This document shows positions 20,826 through 28,768 of a stretch of DNA of 64,000 nucleotides, piece after piece. The notes beneath the pieces are model-generated. The model saw only the letters and a list, made by a program, of their open reading frames with translations, was not told where the DNA came from and did not search any database. Position 1 is the stretch's first letter. Every line of letters begins with the position of its first letter. The stretch comes from Saliniradius amylolyticus. Lineage in GTDB: Bacteria; Pseudomonadota; Gammaproteobacteria; Enterobacterales; Alteromonadaceae. Position numbers and translations under genes: made by a program. The DNA is taken from assembly GCF_003143555.1 (NCBI RefSeq), contig NZ_CP029347.1, positions 1,364,001-1,428,000 of the forward strand, written 5' to 3'.

Positions 20826-23492
20826 ATGGCAAAGTCGTTGGTCATCGTCGAGTCCCCGGCAAAAGCAAAAACCATCAATAAATACCTGGGTAACGACTAT
20901 GTGGTGAAATCCAGTGTCGGACACATTCGCGACCTGCCCACTAAGGCCCAGGGTAAGGTGCCGCCCAAAAAACCGGCCAAAGAATTGAAGACTTTTCCGG
21001 AGGAAGAAAAGCAGGCCTACCTGCGTCGTCACGAGTATTTAAAACTGGTGGATCGTATGGGTATCGACCCGGAAAACGACTGGGAAGCCCATTATGAGGT
21101 ATTGCAAGGCAAAGAGAAGGTGGTCAACGAACTGAAAAAGTTGGCTAAAAATGCCGACACCATCTATCTCGCGACGGATTTGGACCGTGAAGGGGAAGCC
21201 ATTGCCTGGCATTTACAGGAGCTGATTGGCTCCAACAAGCAAGAGTTCAAGCGGGTGGTGTTTAATGAAATCACCAAAACCGCCATTCAGGAAGCCTTCT
21301 CTCACCCGGGGGAAGTTAACGTAGACAGGGTCAATGCCCAGCAGGCGCGCCGCTTTTTAGATCGGGTGGTGGGCTTTATGGTCTCGCCTCTGTTGTGGAA
21401 GAAAATTGCCCGAGGGCTGTCGGCCGGTCGGGTGCAGTCGGTGGCGGTGCGCCTGGTGGTGGAGCGTGAGCGTGAAATTAAAGCCTTTGTGCCAGAAGAG
21501 TTCTGGGACATTCACGCGGACTTAACGGCCAAGTCATCACCGCTACGCATGTTGGTGGCCAAGGAAAACGGTCAGGCTTTTAAGCCCAAGAATAAGGCCC
21601 AGGCTGATGAGGCGGTTAGCAAGCTTAAAGACGCCGACTATAAGGTGGTCAGCCGGGAATCCCGGCCGACCCAGAGCAAGCCCTCGGCGCCTTTTATCAC
21701 TTCCACCTTACAGCAGGCGGCCAGTACCCGTTTAGGCTTTGGAGTGAAAAAGACCATGATGATGGCCCAGCGTTTGTACGAAGCGGGCCACATCACCTAT
21801 ATGCGTACCGACTCTACCAATTTAAGCAGTGAGGCCGTAGACGCCTGCCGTGGCTATATTGATGAGAGCTTTGGTGCCAACTACCTACCGGATAACCCCA
21901 ATCGCTATGGTAGCAAAGAGGGGGCCCAGGAAGCGCACGAAGCCATTCGCCCCTCCAATGTAAAGGTGAAGTCCGATTCGTTGTCGGAAATGGAGCGCGA
22001 CGCTCAGCGTTTGTATGAGCTGATCTGGCGTCAGTTTGTCGCCTGTCAGATGGTGCCTGCCAAATACGACGCCACCACCATTCGCGCCGAAGCCAACGGC
22101 TTCGAACTGACCGCTAAGGGCCGGGTACTGAAGTTTGATGGTTGGACCCGGGTTCAGCCGCCAAAGTCCAAAAAGGGCGAGGAAGATCTGACCCTGCCGG
22201 ATGTGAAGGAAGGCGACGTGCTGGATCTGAAAAAACTGGATCCCAAGCAGCACTTTACCAAGCCTCCGGCGCGTTTTAGCGAGGCCTCCTTGGTTAAGGA
22301 ACTGGAAAAACGCGGTATTGGTCGACCTTCTACCTATGCCAGCATCATTTCTACTATTCAGGATCGTGGCTACGTCAGGCTTGAAAACAAGCGCTTTTAC
22401 GCCGAGAAAATGGGTGAGATCGTCAATGACCGCCTGCTGGAAAATTTTAACGACCTTATTAGTTACGACTTCACCGCCAATATGGAGCAGCATCTCGACG
22501 AGATCGCCGAAGGTCAGCTCAACTGGAAGCAAGTTCTTAACGATTTCTACGGTGACTTCTATCAGAAGTTGCTGAGCGCGGAAAAGCCCGCCGAAGAGGG
22601 CGGTATGCGCACCAATGAAGCGGTGCAAACGGATATAGAGTGCAGTAAGTGTGGCCGTCCCATGATGGTGCGTACCGCCAGCACCGGCGTATTCTTAGGC
22701 TGCTCAGGCTACAACCTGCCGCCCAAAGAGCGTTGCACCAACACCATGAACCTGACCTCAGGCGATGAAGTGGTGAAGGTGGACGACGAAGAGGAAATGG
22801 AAACCGAGGCGCTGCGGGCTAAACGCCGTTGTAGCCAGTGTGGTACGGCCATGGACAGCTACCTGATCGACGAAAAACGTAAACTGCATGTGTGTGGTAA
22901 CACGCCGGTGTGCAAGGGAACGGAAATCGAGACTGGCACCTTTAAGATCAAAGGCTACGACGGTCCCATTATCGAATGCGACAAATGCGGCTCGGATATG
23001 GAGCTGCGTAACGGCCGCTTTGGTAAATATTTTGCCTGCACCAGCGAGGAGTGTAAAAACACCCGTAAGCTGCTGCGTAATGGCGAAGTGGCGCCACCGA
23101 AAGAAGATCCGGTGGATTTACCCGAACTGCCGTGCGAAAAGACCGATGCGCACTTTATGCTGCGTGACGGCGCCTCCGGTATTTTCCTGGCCGCTCATAA
23201 TTTCCCGAAATCCCGCGAGACCCGTGCGCCCAAAGTGGCCGAACTGGCCCGCTTCCGCGATCGGTTGCCATCTAAATTCCTGTATCTGGCCGATGCGCCC
23301 CAGGAAGATCCAGACGGTAACCCAACCGTCGTGCGCTTTAGTCGTAAGACTAAGCAGCAGTATGTGATGAGCGAAACGCCGGAAGGTAAGGCCAGTGGCT
23401 GGAGCGCCTGGTACGATAATGGTAAGTGGCAGGCGCAGGATAAGCGCAAGGGCAAAACCACGGCCAAGAAGAAAACCAAGGCTAAGTCCTAA
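20826..23492 (+). CDS. topA: DNA topoisomerase I
   Basis: Type IA topoisomerase that relaxes negative supercoils. The N-terminal Toprim domain ([17 protein letters not shown]; acidic [15 protein letters not shown]) is followed by the active-site tyrosine Tyr325 in [12 protein letters not shown]. Three C-terminal cysteine clusters follow: CSKCGRPMM...[10 protein letters not shown]...[22 protein letters not shown]. The tail is lysine-rich ([14 protein letters not shown]). 888 residues versus 865 in E. coli. A terminator follows directly. Confidence 0.98.
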   Translation: MAKSLVIVESPAKAKTINKYLGNDYVVKSSVGHIRDLPTKAQGKVPPKKPAKELKTFPEEEKQAYLRRHEYLKLVDRMGIDPENDWEAHYEVLQGKEKVVNELKKLAKNADTIYLATDLDREGEAIAWHLQELIGSNKQEFKRVVFNEITKTAIQEAFSHPGEVNVDRVNAQQARRFLDRVVGFMVSPLLWKKIARGLSAGRVQSVAVRLVVEREREIKAFVPEEFWDIHADLTAKSSPLRMLVAKENGQAFKPKNKAQADEAVSKLKDADYKVVSRESRPTQSKPSAPFITSTLQQAASTRLGFGVKKTMMMAQRLYEAGHITYMRTDSTNLSSEAVDACRGYIDESFGANYLPDNPNRYGSKEGAQEAHEAIRPSNVKVKSDSLSEMERDAQRLYELIWRQFVACQMVPAKYDATTIRAEANGFELTAKGRVLKFDGWTRVQPPKSKKGEEDLTLPDVKEGDVLDLKKLDPKQHFTKPPARFSEASLVKELEKRGIGRPSTYASIISTIQDRGYVRLENKRFYAEKMGEIVNDRLLENFNDLISYDFTANMEQHLDEIAEGQLNWKQVLNDFYGDFYQKLLSAEKPAEEGGMRTNEAVQTDIECSKCGRPMMVRTASTGVFLGCSGYNLPPKERCTNTMNLTSGDEVVKVDDEEEMETEALRAKRRCSQCGTAMDSYLIDEKRKLHVCGNTPVCKGTEIETGTFKIKGYDGPIIECDKCGSDMELRNGRFGKYFACTSEECKNTRKLLRNGEVAPPKEDPVDLPELPCEKTDAHFMLRDGASGIFLAAHNFPKSRETRAPKVAELARFRDRLPSKFLYLADAPQEDPDGNPTVVRFSRKTKQQYVMSETPEGKASGWSAWYDNGKWQAQDKRKGKTTAKKKTKAKS

Positions 23493-23499
23493 TCCCTTT

Positions 23500-23531
23500 A
23501 AAAAGCCCCAGAATTGCTCAGGGGCTTTTTT
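23500..23531 (+). terminator. Rho-independent terminator of topA
   Basis: AAAAGCCCC at 23501 pairs with GGGGCTTTT at 23521; a run of six T ends at 23531. Confidence 0.9.
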
Positions 23532-23641
23532 CATTGGTCTAAGCATTTGCCGGTAAGCGCATTACTTTACGTACATTTTGTTGCATCGCCCTGACAAGTA
23601 CTGAACAATGAAAATTCATCAATGAACTTGGACGAGTAACC

Positions 23642-23782
23642 ATGGAATATCTTTATGGCGTGTTAGGTTGGGGGGCTCCCATCGGTATAGCTGTATTTTT
23701 CTTGTTTTCCGGGGTCGGGATTGGAGTATTCCTCTGGGGACTGTCAAAGGTGATGACGGTCAGTAAAGAGCGCCAGAGCTAA
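23642..23782 (+). CDS. 46-residue single-pass membrane peptide
   Basis: A small frame reads MEYLYGVLGWGAPIGIAVFF and continues through one strongly hydrophobic helix (about residues 9-35) to a short cytoplasmic-looking basic tail (SKVMTVSKERQS). It lies in an otherwise empty 320-nt gap between the topA terminator and the GNAT gene. No function is recognised. The glycine-rich helix and the tidy topology support a real small membrane protein, but the ribosome-binding site is weak (GGACGAGTAACC). Confidence 0.6.
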   Translation: MEYLYGVLGWGAPIGIAVFFLFSGVGIGVFLWGLSKVMTVSKERQS

Positions 23783-23814
23783 CGTGCTAAAGCCTGATTA
23801 AAACTTTAGTGAGA

Positions 23815-24315
23815 TTAAAATGTATCAGCTATCTGCCTGCCAGAAAGAGGCTTCTCCATACTGAAATTAATGAGTTCCAAACCTTTTTTGTAAACCTTAT
23901 TAGAGCGCAAAACCATAAAGTCTCGGTGCTCGAAAAAAGGCTTCGCAACGATTGAGGCCTCCACATAAAGAGAATCTATACCCTTTGCTGTGGCTTGGCT
24001 TTCGAGGTGCTGATATAAAGCCGAGGCAACCCCCGAGCCTTGAAAATCCGGGTGTGTATAGGCGCAATCGATATGCCCATCGGCTTCTAACTCCATAAAG
24101 CCCGCCACACGCTCATCCACCAAAGCCACAAAGGGCTGCTTATCCTGCAGACGTTTAGCCCAAAAAGTGTAATCCGGCGGTGTTGGTGCCCAGGCTTCTT
24201 TTTGGGCCTTTGAATAAACCAATGAATCAATCCCATGCACTGCAGCGTGGTAAAGATCGGCAATGGCCCTGGCATGGCTTGGGGAGTAGGACGAAATGCG
24301 GATCTCGGCGTTCAA
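23815..24315 (-). CDS. GNAT-family N-acetyltransferase
   Basis: A 166-residue acetyltransferase: beta-alpha start RISSYSPSHARAIADLYHAAVHGI, central VDERVAGFMELEADGHIDCAYTHPDFQGSGVASALYQHLE containing the acetyl-CoA P-loop (QGSGVAS, variant of Q/RxxGxG/A), and a C-terminal FFEHRDFMVLRSNKVYKKG segment. This resembles the YafP-like N-acetyltransferases. The start is TTG at 24315, preceded at 8 nt by GGAG on the minus strand. The substrate is not predictable. Confidence 0.85.
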   Translation of the reverse strand: MNAEIRISSYSPSHARAIADLYHAAVHGIDSLVYSKAQKEAWAPTPPDYTFWAKRLQDKQPFVALVDERVAGFMELEADGHIDCAYTHPDFQGSGVASALYQHLESQATAKGIDSLYVEASIVAKPFFEHRDFMVLRSNKVYKKGLELINFSMEKPLSGRQIADTF

Positions 24316-24385
24316 TTCGACTCCGATGAATGTTTACTTATTTGCCGGTAGTCTAGCGCTCAATGACGTTAACTTAAACTTCTCA

Positions 24386-24747
24386 TTAGAGCCAGTCGGG
24401 AGGGCCGACTGCACTTGAAGAGCGACTGCCAATCACGTGGGTATAGAGCTTAGTGATTCGTACATCGCTATGGCCTAATTAATCCTGTACCCTACTGATA
24501 TCCGCGCCATGCAGAAGCAATTGAGTGGCAAAAGTATGTCGGAATGTGTGAGCTGTTACCCTCTTAGCAATGCCACTGTTGTAAAACAGCAGCCCTAAGT
24601 GGCTTAGGGTAAGCGGTTTCGCAAATAGGGTGTCGACACACATAACCATCATAGGGACGAATGCAAGGTGTGAAAGGCGGAAATACATATTGCTTGGGCA
24701 ATTCTCGGTTTGCTGAATCGTCGGGCTCGGTTTTCACAAAATGACGT
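24386..24747 (-). pseudogene. Integron-type tyrosine recombinase (IntI-like), degenerate fragment
   Basis: Minus-strand remnant of the C-terminal half of an integron integrase. The segment [20 protein letters not shown] followed by [11 protein letters not shown] holds the conserved HxxR. A TAA stop at 24479-24481 interrupts it, and the same frame continues LGHSDVRITKLYTHVIGSRS, with the second His and the catalytic Tyr of YTHV, to a stop at 24386. Upstream, KQYVFPP (another frame) matches the conserved YVFP segment of integron integrases, followed by a frameshift. So at least one nonsense and one frameshift mutation, and most of the N-terminus, are lost. XerC/D is less likely: their box-II reads differently and ends without this THVIG tail. 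It lies divergent from the cassette-like genes to its right, as in integrons. Confidence 0.8.
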
Positions 24748-24955
24748 CGCTAACTCTTTGAAAAGTTAGCGGCAGTGTTGTTGCTGATAGGATGAGGCAA
24801 ACACCGAGAATAGGGATGCTCCGATGTTAACCTGCCTCGTGGATACCGAGAATTTTCAGTAATACGCTGTTAAGCCCAAAGGAACTCGGGAATCAGGGTG
24901 TCAAAGTACGAGCGCTTAAGCGTTCTCTTCGGTTGCATCGCGACGATTGTTAGCT
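24748..24955. other. Candidate attI/recombination region beside the integrase remnant
   Basis: About 200 nt without a gene. It holds an 8-bp inverted repeat with GCTAAC/GTTAGC cores (24748-24755 with 24764-24771). Two direct copies of ACCGAGAAT (24803-24811 and 24845-24853) also occur, with an inverted third copy just inside the pseudogene (24701-24709). At 24949-24955 a GTTAGCT core sits where the first cassette would join. Direct repeats plus a core site next to intI recall attI sites; the identification is inference. Confidence 0.4.
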
Positions 24956-24980
24956 TGGTTGTTTGAGCTGGATAACGAGA

Positions 24981-25375
24981 ATGCAGATAGAAGCAAACGA
25001 GCTGCAGCGTGCAACGTCCGAGCTCGCAAAAAAGCAGCTGGAGATATTGCTACGGGAAGAAAAAGAGAGAAATGCTGCTCGACTATCCTTCTATATTTTC
25101 AAAGATGGTAAAACTTACCGTTTCCGAATAACAAATATTAGCGGCATTGATGCTAAAAATGTGGGCCTGGGTCTTTTGGTAAAACCGGAAGACAGTCCGC
25201 TCGTGAAGAATGATTACGAAGCAAAAGCGCCCTGTACCAAAGCTCCAACCTGGAAGCTCAGTTATACTAATCGCTGTGATCCACTTGGGAATCCTTACTG
25301 CATACAGTGCTGTCCTCTCATGGGTTAATCCGGAGGGTACCGAGGGCAGCACTGTATACTTAACAATCGACTGCA
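24981..25375 (+). pseudogene. Cassette-like gene 1, frameshifted
   Basis: The first frame (ATG 24981, MQIEANELQRATSELAKKQLE) encodes a helical start, then FRITNISGIDAKNVGLGLLVKPEDSPLVKNDYEAK. Close to 25220-25230 the meaningful frame shifts by one: the continuation KLQPGSSVILIAVIHLG...TAYSAVLSWVNPEGT is in the next frame. Both halves together look like one 130-residue protein of a beta-rich uncharacterised type common among integron and accessory genes. The intact product would end near 25375. No catalytic motif is visible. The single-base shift may be a real mutation or a sequencing error. Confidence 0.6.
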
Positions 25376-25435
25376 CAGCGACCGTTCTTCCGACGTTTCG
25401 CGGCTCCAGACCGACGTGTGAGCAAGACGTTTATT
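25358..25435 (+). other. Weak attC-like segment after cassette-like gene 1
   Basis: Opens with ACTTAAC followed by AA (fits RYYYAAC) and closes with GTTTATT 78 nt later, partly inverted in between (CAC..CG with CG..GTG). The cores do not match each other well and the stem is poor, so this is at best a decayed attC. Confidence 0.25.
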
Positions 25436-25461
25436 TAAATTTAGCAATCAAAAAGAGTTTA

Positions 25462-25749
25462 ATGATGAATGTGGATAAAGCGAAAAAACGCATACTGAAA
25501 CGAGTGCAACGAGGTTTTAAGGGTTATCCGCAAATTTCAGTAGAGTATTTCGGTAAAGCGCCAAATTTAGCGACGGAGGTAGTCATTACCTTTCTGTCTG
25601 AAGAGAATGGTGAGCCTCAAATACAAAGGTTTACGGGTGATAAAGATGTCAGAGAGGACGAAGCAATTCAATCGGTCTTGTTAAAAATCATTGAGCGAGC
25701 GGGAGCTGTTACAGTAGTTGAAAGTCGAGCAGTATCGGTTATCGCATAG
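25462..25749 (+). CDS. Cassette-like gene 2, uncharacterised small protein
   Basis: A 95-residue protein starting MMNVDKAKKRILKRVQRGFKGYPQISVEYFG (ATG at 25462 or 25465), with LATEVVITFLSEENGEPQIQRF and EDEAIQSVLLKIIERAGA. The longer open frame from 25210 is an artefact of the frameshifted gene before it. A compact alpha/beta protein with no motif I can name. It lies between attC-like remnants in the same orientation as its neighbours, as cassette genes do. Function unknown. Confidence 0.6.
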   Translation: MMNVDKAKKRILKRVQRGFKGYPQISVEYFGKAPNLATEVVITFLSEENGEPQIQRFTGDKDVREDEAIQSVLLKIIERAGAVTVVESRAVSVIA

Positions 25750-25802
25750 TGGTAGTGGTTGCGCAAAAAGAACCAGATAGCCTAAAGCAGCGATAAAGTG
25801 AC

Positions 25803-25855
25803 TTATAACAAAGCCAGAGAGTAAAGCTCAGGGCCTTTAGTTGTGTGCGTTTTGC
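25803..25855 (+). other. attC-like remnant between cassette-like genes 2 and 3
   Basis: Starts with TTATAACAAAG (25803), the 5' core seen in many chromosomal attC sites, and ends with GTTTTGC (25849-25855). GTTTTGC is one base away from the reverse complement of GCATAAC, which opens the next attC-like remnant at 26270; this pairing between a cassette's start and its own attC is expected for a cassette. Internal stem is degraded. Confidence 0.4.
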
Positions 25856-25883
25856 GTTTCATCATCAAGTAACGGAGTAAGAA

Positions 25884-26258
25884 ATGAGTCAATATTGGGT
25901 TGTGGGTGCTTCTTGGGGAGGAACCGAGCATCAGGATCAGAAGTTTCTAGAGCAAGGAATATGGATGCTTGGCTGGAATGAAGGTGAGCAACCGGCACAG
26001 TATAAAAAGGCTTCAGGAGTTAAAGTAGGAGATAGAATCGCGATTAAGCGAATGAAAGGAGGCGGCCAAACTGGCATCAGAATATTTCATCTTGGTATCG
26101 TCAAAGGGGTTATTCTGGATACCGATAAGGTGGTTTGCACTGTTGATTGGGTTGCAAAAGATCTAGATCGAAACATTGAAGAAAGCCGTGGTTGCTTTAA
26201 ATCAATACATGGTCCATTTGAAAAAGACGAGTGGGTACAAGAGGTATTCTGCTTATAG
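25884..26258 (+). CDS. Cassette-like gene 3, EVE/PUA-like domain protein
   Basis: A 124-residue protein beginning MSQYWVVGASWGGTEHQDQKFLEQG, with WMLGW, a KVGDRIAIKRMKGGGQTGIRIFHLGIVKGVI core and a C-terminal WVQEVF. The W-rich start and VGDRIAIKR...GIVKGV strand pattern resemble EVE/PUA-superfamily domains, some of which bind modified bases in nucleic acids; this is a fold-level guess. ATG 25884 follows ACGGAGTAAGA. It lies between two attC-like remnants. Confidence 0.6.
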   Translation: MSQYWVVGASWGGTEHQDQKFLEQGIWMLGWNEGEQPAQYKKASGVKVGDRIAIKRMKGGGQTGIRIFHLGIVKGVILDTDKVVCTVDWVAKDLDRNIEESRGCFKSIHGPFEKDEWVQEVFCL

Positions 26259-26269
26259 TGCCAAGCCAC

Positions 26270-26340
26270 GCATAACAAAGTACTGTAAAGGGACGCTGGC
26301 ATCTATATCCAATATTGGTCCGAATTAGGCGAATTGCCCT
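26270..26340 (+). other. attC-like remnant after cassette-like gene 3
   Basis: GCATAACAAAG at 26270 starts as a chromosomal attC would, 12 nt after the stop of the preceding gene; GGGAC...GGTCC can pair inside. No GTTRRRY core is found at the far end, so the site is probably truncated or decayed. Confidence 0.35.
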
Positions 26341-26373
26341 ATATATTTTTATTTATGACAACGCCTGATATCA

Positions 26374-26520
26374 ATGAAAAAATCCCACCTTCCCGAGAAA
26401 ATCTGTCCTGTCTGTGAGCGACCTTTTGCATGGCGTAAGAAGTGGAAAGCCTGTTGGGATGAGGTGAAGTATTGCTCTGAGCGTTGCAGGGGCGAGCGCC
26501 ACAAGGCTCATAAGGCATAA
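26374..26520 (+). CDS. DUF2256 small zinc-ribbon-like protein
   Basis: A 48-residue protein too short for most gene finders: [20 protein letters not shown], then [18 protein letters not shown]. The CPVC...C...CSERC cysteines (a four-Cys metal site) and the RPFxWRKKW motif identify the DUF2256 family of unknown function. Homologues are often near cryptochrome/photolyase genes, none of which is present here. A GC-rich hairpin follows (26525-26543), probably its terminator. Confidence 0.85.
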   Translation: MKKSHLPEKICPVCERPFAWRKKWKACWDEVKYCSERCRGERHKAHKA

Positions 26521-26591
26521 AAAAGCCGCAGACGTTGCGGCTATTCGCGTTTGGGTTGATGTTGATTTCGCAACTCGCAACTCGCAACTCG

Positions 26592-27569
26592 CTATTCTCT
26601 ACTCAGTGACTCGGCCATTTTCATTACGGCCTGAACCTGTTGGCCTTTGTTGGTGGCGTAGTGCTCATCGGTGTAGCCCCACCAGTCCCAGCAGCCTTGG
26701 GGGTTCATGGGCATCAGCGCAGAGGCGGTGGTTTGCGGGTAGAGCACCACGGTATTGTGCACCGCGGCCCAGTCGTTAATGCCGTTTTGCTCGATATAGT
26801 CGGTGCCAACGGCCTCGGCGTATTGTTTACAGCCGTGAAAGTTTATATGCAGCTGGCACTGATTGCCCTCGGTGCAGCTTTGTGGCACGAATACATAGCC
26901 AGTTTCGGCGAGGCTTTCCGCAAACTCTCCGCCAAGCTCCTGTTGATTAAAGCGATAGAGCTCTCCGGTGTCGGTCTCTGTAGCCTTAGCATCGCTAATG
27001 GTGTTTAGCATTTCCGCGGCGGCATTATAGCCACAGTTGCCCACGAAAGGCGCCTCGGATACGGCGCAATCGGTTCCGTTGGACTCGGCCGGGAAGTGAT
27101 GGGCGAAGGGTTTGTCGTTGATGTAAGTGAGCTGTTCTACGCCCCAGTCACGGTATTGTTGCACCAAGGCGTTGGTGACCGGCGCGATGACTTTTTCATC
27201 CATACTGCCGTGCAATACCCACACCTTATCGTCCTCGATGGCGGTTTCAGGGGCGATAAGGCCTTGTTGCCGCCACTGAGCTAGGGTTTCATTCAATGCC
27301 TTGAGGTCAATGGCACCGTCTTGTTTATTCACGCACTGGCCCAGGGCTGTCATGATCGAGCCTTGGGCGCAGTAGTAGGGGCCGGCGGCGATAATGCCAA
27401 CACCCGTTATCTTATCGCCATAGGCCTGATGAAACTGGCCGGCCATATAACCGCCGCTGGACAGTCCGGATACAGTCAGATTACTCAAATCCAGTTTGAG
27501 AGCGGGCAGCTCACCGGCAAAGGCCGACAAGCTCAGCGCAGAGGTAACTGCTAGGGTAATGGCTTTCAT
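26592..27569 (-). CDS. Secreted PHB-depolymerase-like esterase
   Basis: A 325-residue alpha/beta hydrolase of the short-chain poly(3-hydroxybutyrate) depolymerase type. A signal peptide (ends SLSAFAG) is followed by the lipase box GLSSGGYMA with Ser38, and FHGCKQYAEAVG is a family segment. Extracellular or periplasmic. Whether the substrate is PHB or another polyester is not settled. GGAAA precedes the ATG; it starts 11 nt after the metX-like stop, so it is the last gene of a gntP-metX-like operon. Confidence 0.82.
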   Translation of the reverse strand: MKAITLAVTSALSLSAFAGELPALKLDLSNLTVSGLSSGGYMAGQFHQAYGDKITGVGIIAAGPYYCAQGSIMTALGQCVNKQDGAIDLKALNETLAQWRQQGLIAPETAIEDDKVWVLHGSMDEKVIAPVTNALVQQYRDWGVEQLTYINDKPFAHHFPAESNGTDCAVSEAPFVGNCGYNAAAEMLNTISDAKATETDTGELYRFNQQELGGEFAESLAETGYVFVPQSCTEGNQCQLHINFHGCKQYAEAVGTDYIEQNGINDWAAVHNTVVLYPQTTASALMPMNPQGCWDWWGYTDEHYATNKGQQVQAVMKMAESLSRE

Positions 27570-27580
27570 GGCGTTTCCTT

Positions 27581-28759
27581 TTAGTGATTAACCGGTTCGG
27601 CTAAGAAACTGGCGATGCGTTCGCCAGCCTGTTGAACATAACGAATGCCGTTTAAATGGCCCATGTCGCCGCTAAGTTCTTCATAATCGCTACTTTTACC
27701 GGCGTTTAATAGCGCCTGGTGGGCCTCATTGGCCAGGTAGGGTGGCAGGATGAGATCGTTCGCGGCGGGTAGGAATAAGGCCTTTGCCTGAACGGTTTGC
27801 ATGGCCTGTTCAAGGGGCTTATCGAACCCGGCCACAAACAACTGGCTGGCTTTGACCAGATACAACAGGTGGTTGGCGTCGGCGGTGTTAACCCGTTTTG
27901 CGGACAAGGCTTCAAAGGCTTTCACACTGGAGTGTTTGTTATTGATGTGAGCCAGAGGTGATTCTTCAATCGGAAAATGCTGGGGCAGCATGGCATTAAT
28001 AAACTGCGGGTGCAGAGCATCCTGAGTAATCAGTGTCAGGGCGTCATGCAGTCCCTCTTTTGGCGGCACCTTGGCGTAATAATCGCCGTTGTTCCAATTA
28101 GGGTCCAAACGAATGGGATTGGCCCAGTGCTCTAAGCGGTTCATGCTCCAGGCGTCGGTTTCTCCCATGCCGATCACCGAAATCATTCGTTCTACGCGCT
28201 CAGGGTAGGCGGTGGCCCAGTCCAGTGCCTGCAAGGAGCCCATCGAAGGGCCTATCACGGCGTGGAGTTTGGCGATGCCCAGTGAATCCAACAGGGCTTT
28301 TTGCACATTGACGAAATCGCGGATGGTCACCACCGGAAAATCCAGCCCGTAGGGCTTGCCGGTATCCGGATTGATGGTGGCGGGGCCCGTAGTGATCACC
28401 TTGGGGTGGTGCACGTTTAAATTCACCAGGGTATCTACACTGAGGACATAATACTTATTGGTGTCGATGGCTTTGCCGGGCCCGATAATGGCGTCCCAAT
28501 AGCCAGGTTCCTCATCGTCGGGGTGGTATTTACCGGCAGCATGAGAGTTGCCGGAAAAGTAGTGGGTGACCAGAATCACATTGTTCTTATCGTCGTTAAG
28601 CTTGCCATAGCTTTCCCAGCCTACTTGTACATTCTTGATGGTCTGACCGGAAAAGGTGGTAAAGCTCTCAAGCGTAAAGTGCTGTTTGTCGACCAACAGT
28701 GGCTCTGCGCTTGCGGGTAGACAAATCAGAATAAACCACAGGCTAACTAAAACTCGCAT
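27581..28759 (-). CDS. MetX-like alpha/beta hydrolase, exported
   Basis: A 392-residue alpha/beta hydrolase of the homoserine O-acetyltransferase (MetX) superfamily, but with an N-terminal signal peptide (MRVLVSLWFILICLPASAEP), so it acts outside the cytoplasm and is unlikely to make methionine precursors. The nucleophile is Ser172 in IGPSMGSLQ; catalytic Asp and His are probably in AANDLILPP and SGDMGHLNG. MetX-like esterases of this exported type are often found with other hydrolases. It begins 9 nt after the gntP stop. Confidence 0.78.
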   Translation of the reverse strand: MRVLVSLWFILICLPASAEPLLVDKQHFTLESFTTFSGQTIKNVQVGWESYGKLNDDKNNVILVTHYFSGNSHAAGKYHPDDEEPGYWDAIIGPGKAIDTNKYYVLSVDTLVNLNVHHPKVITTGPATINPDTGKPYGLDFPVVTIRDFVNVQKALLDSLGIAKLHAVIGPSMGSLQALDWATAYPERVERMISVIGMGETDAWSMNRLEHWANPIRLDPNWNNGDYYAKVPPKEGLHDALTLITQDALHPQFINAMLPQHFPIEESPLAHINNKHSSVKAFEALSAKRVNTADANHLLYLVKASQLFVAGFDKPLEQAMQTVQAKALFLPAANDLILPPYLANEAHQALLNAGKSSDYEELSGDMGHLNGIRYVQQAGERIASFLAEPVNH

Positions 28760-28768
28760 CGTTATTCC

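Noticed and set aside
21885-22628. A 247-codon minus-strand frame inside topA
   Set aside because: Antisense to a clear topA; no motif, and composition follows the complementary codons.
24380-24750. XerC/XerD-type recombinase instead of IntI
   Set aside because: The residues after the second active-site His and Tyr (YTHVIG) and the [12 protein letters not shown] segment fit IntI better; the divergent cassette-like genes support IntI. It cannot be excluded without a profile search.
25210-25749. One 179-codon gene starting at 25210
   Set aside because: Its first half continues the frameshifted gene before it, and its second half (from 25462) looks like a separate 95-residue gene; the two are joined only by the lack of a stop.
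26570-26594. Three tandem copies of GCAACTC before the PHB-depolymerase-like gene's end
   Set aside because: Too short and too few to be a CRISPR or a meaningful repeat array; probably slippage.
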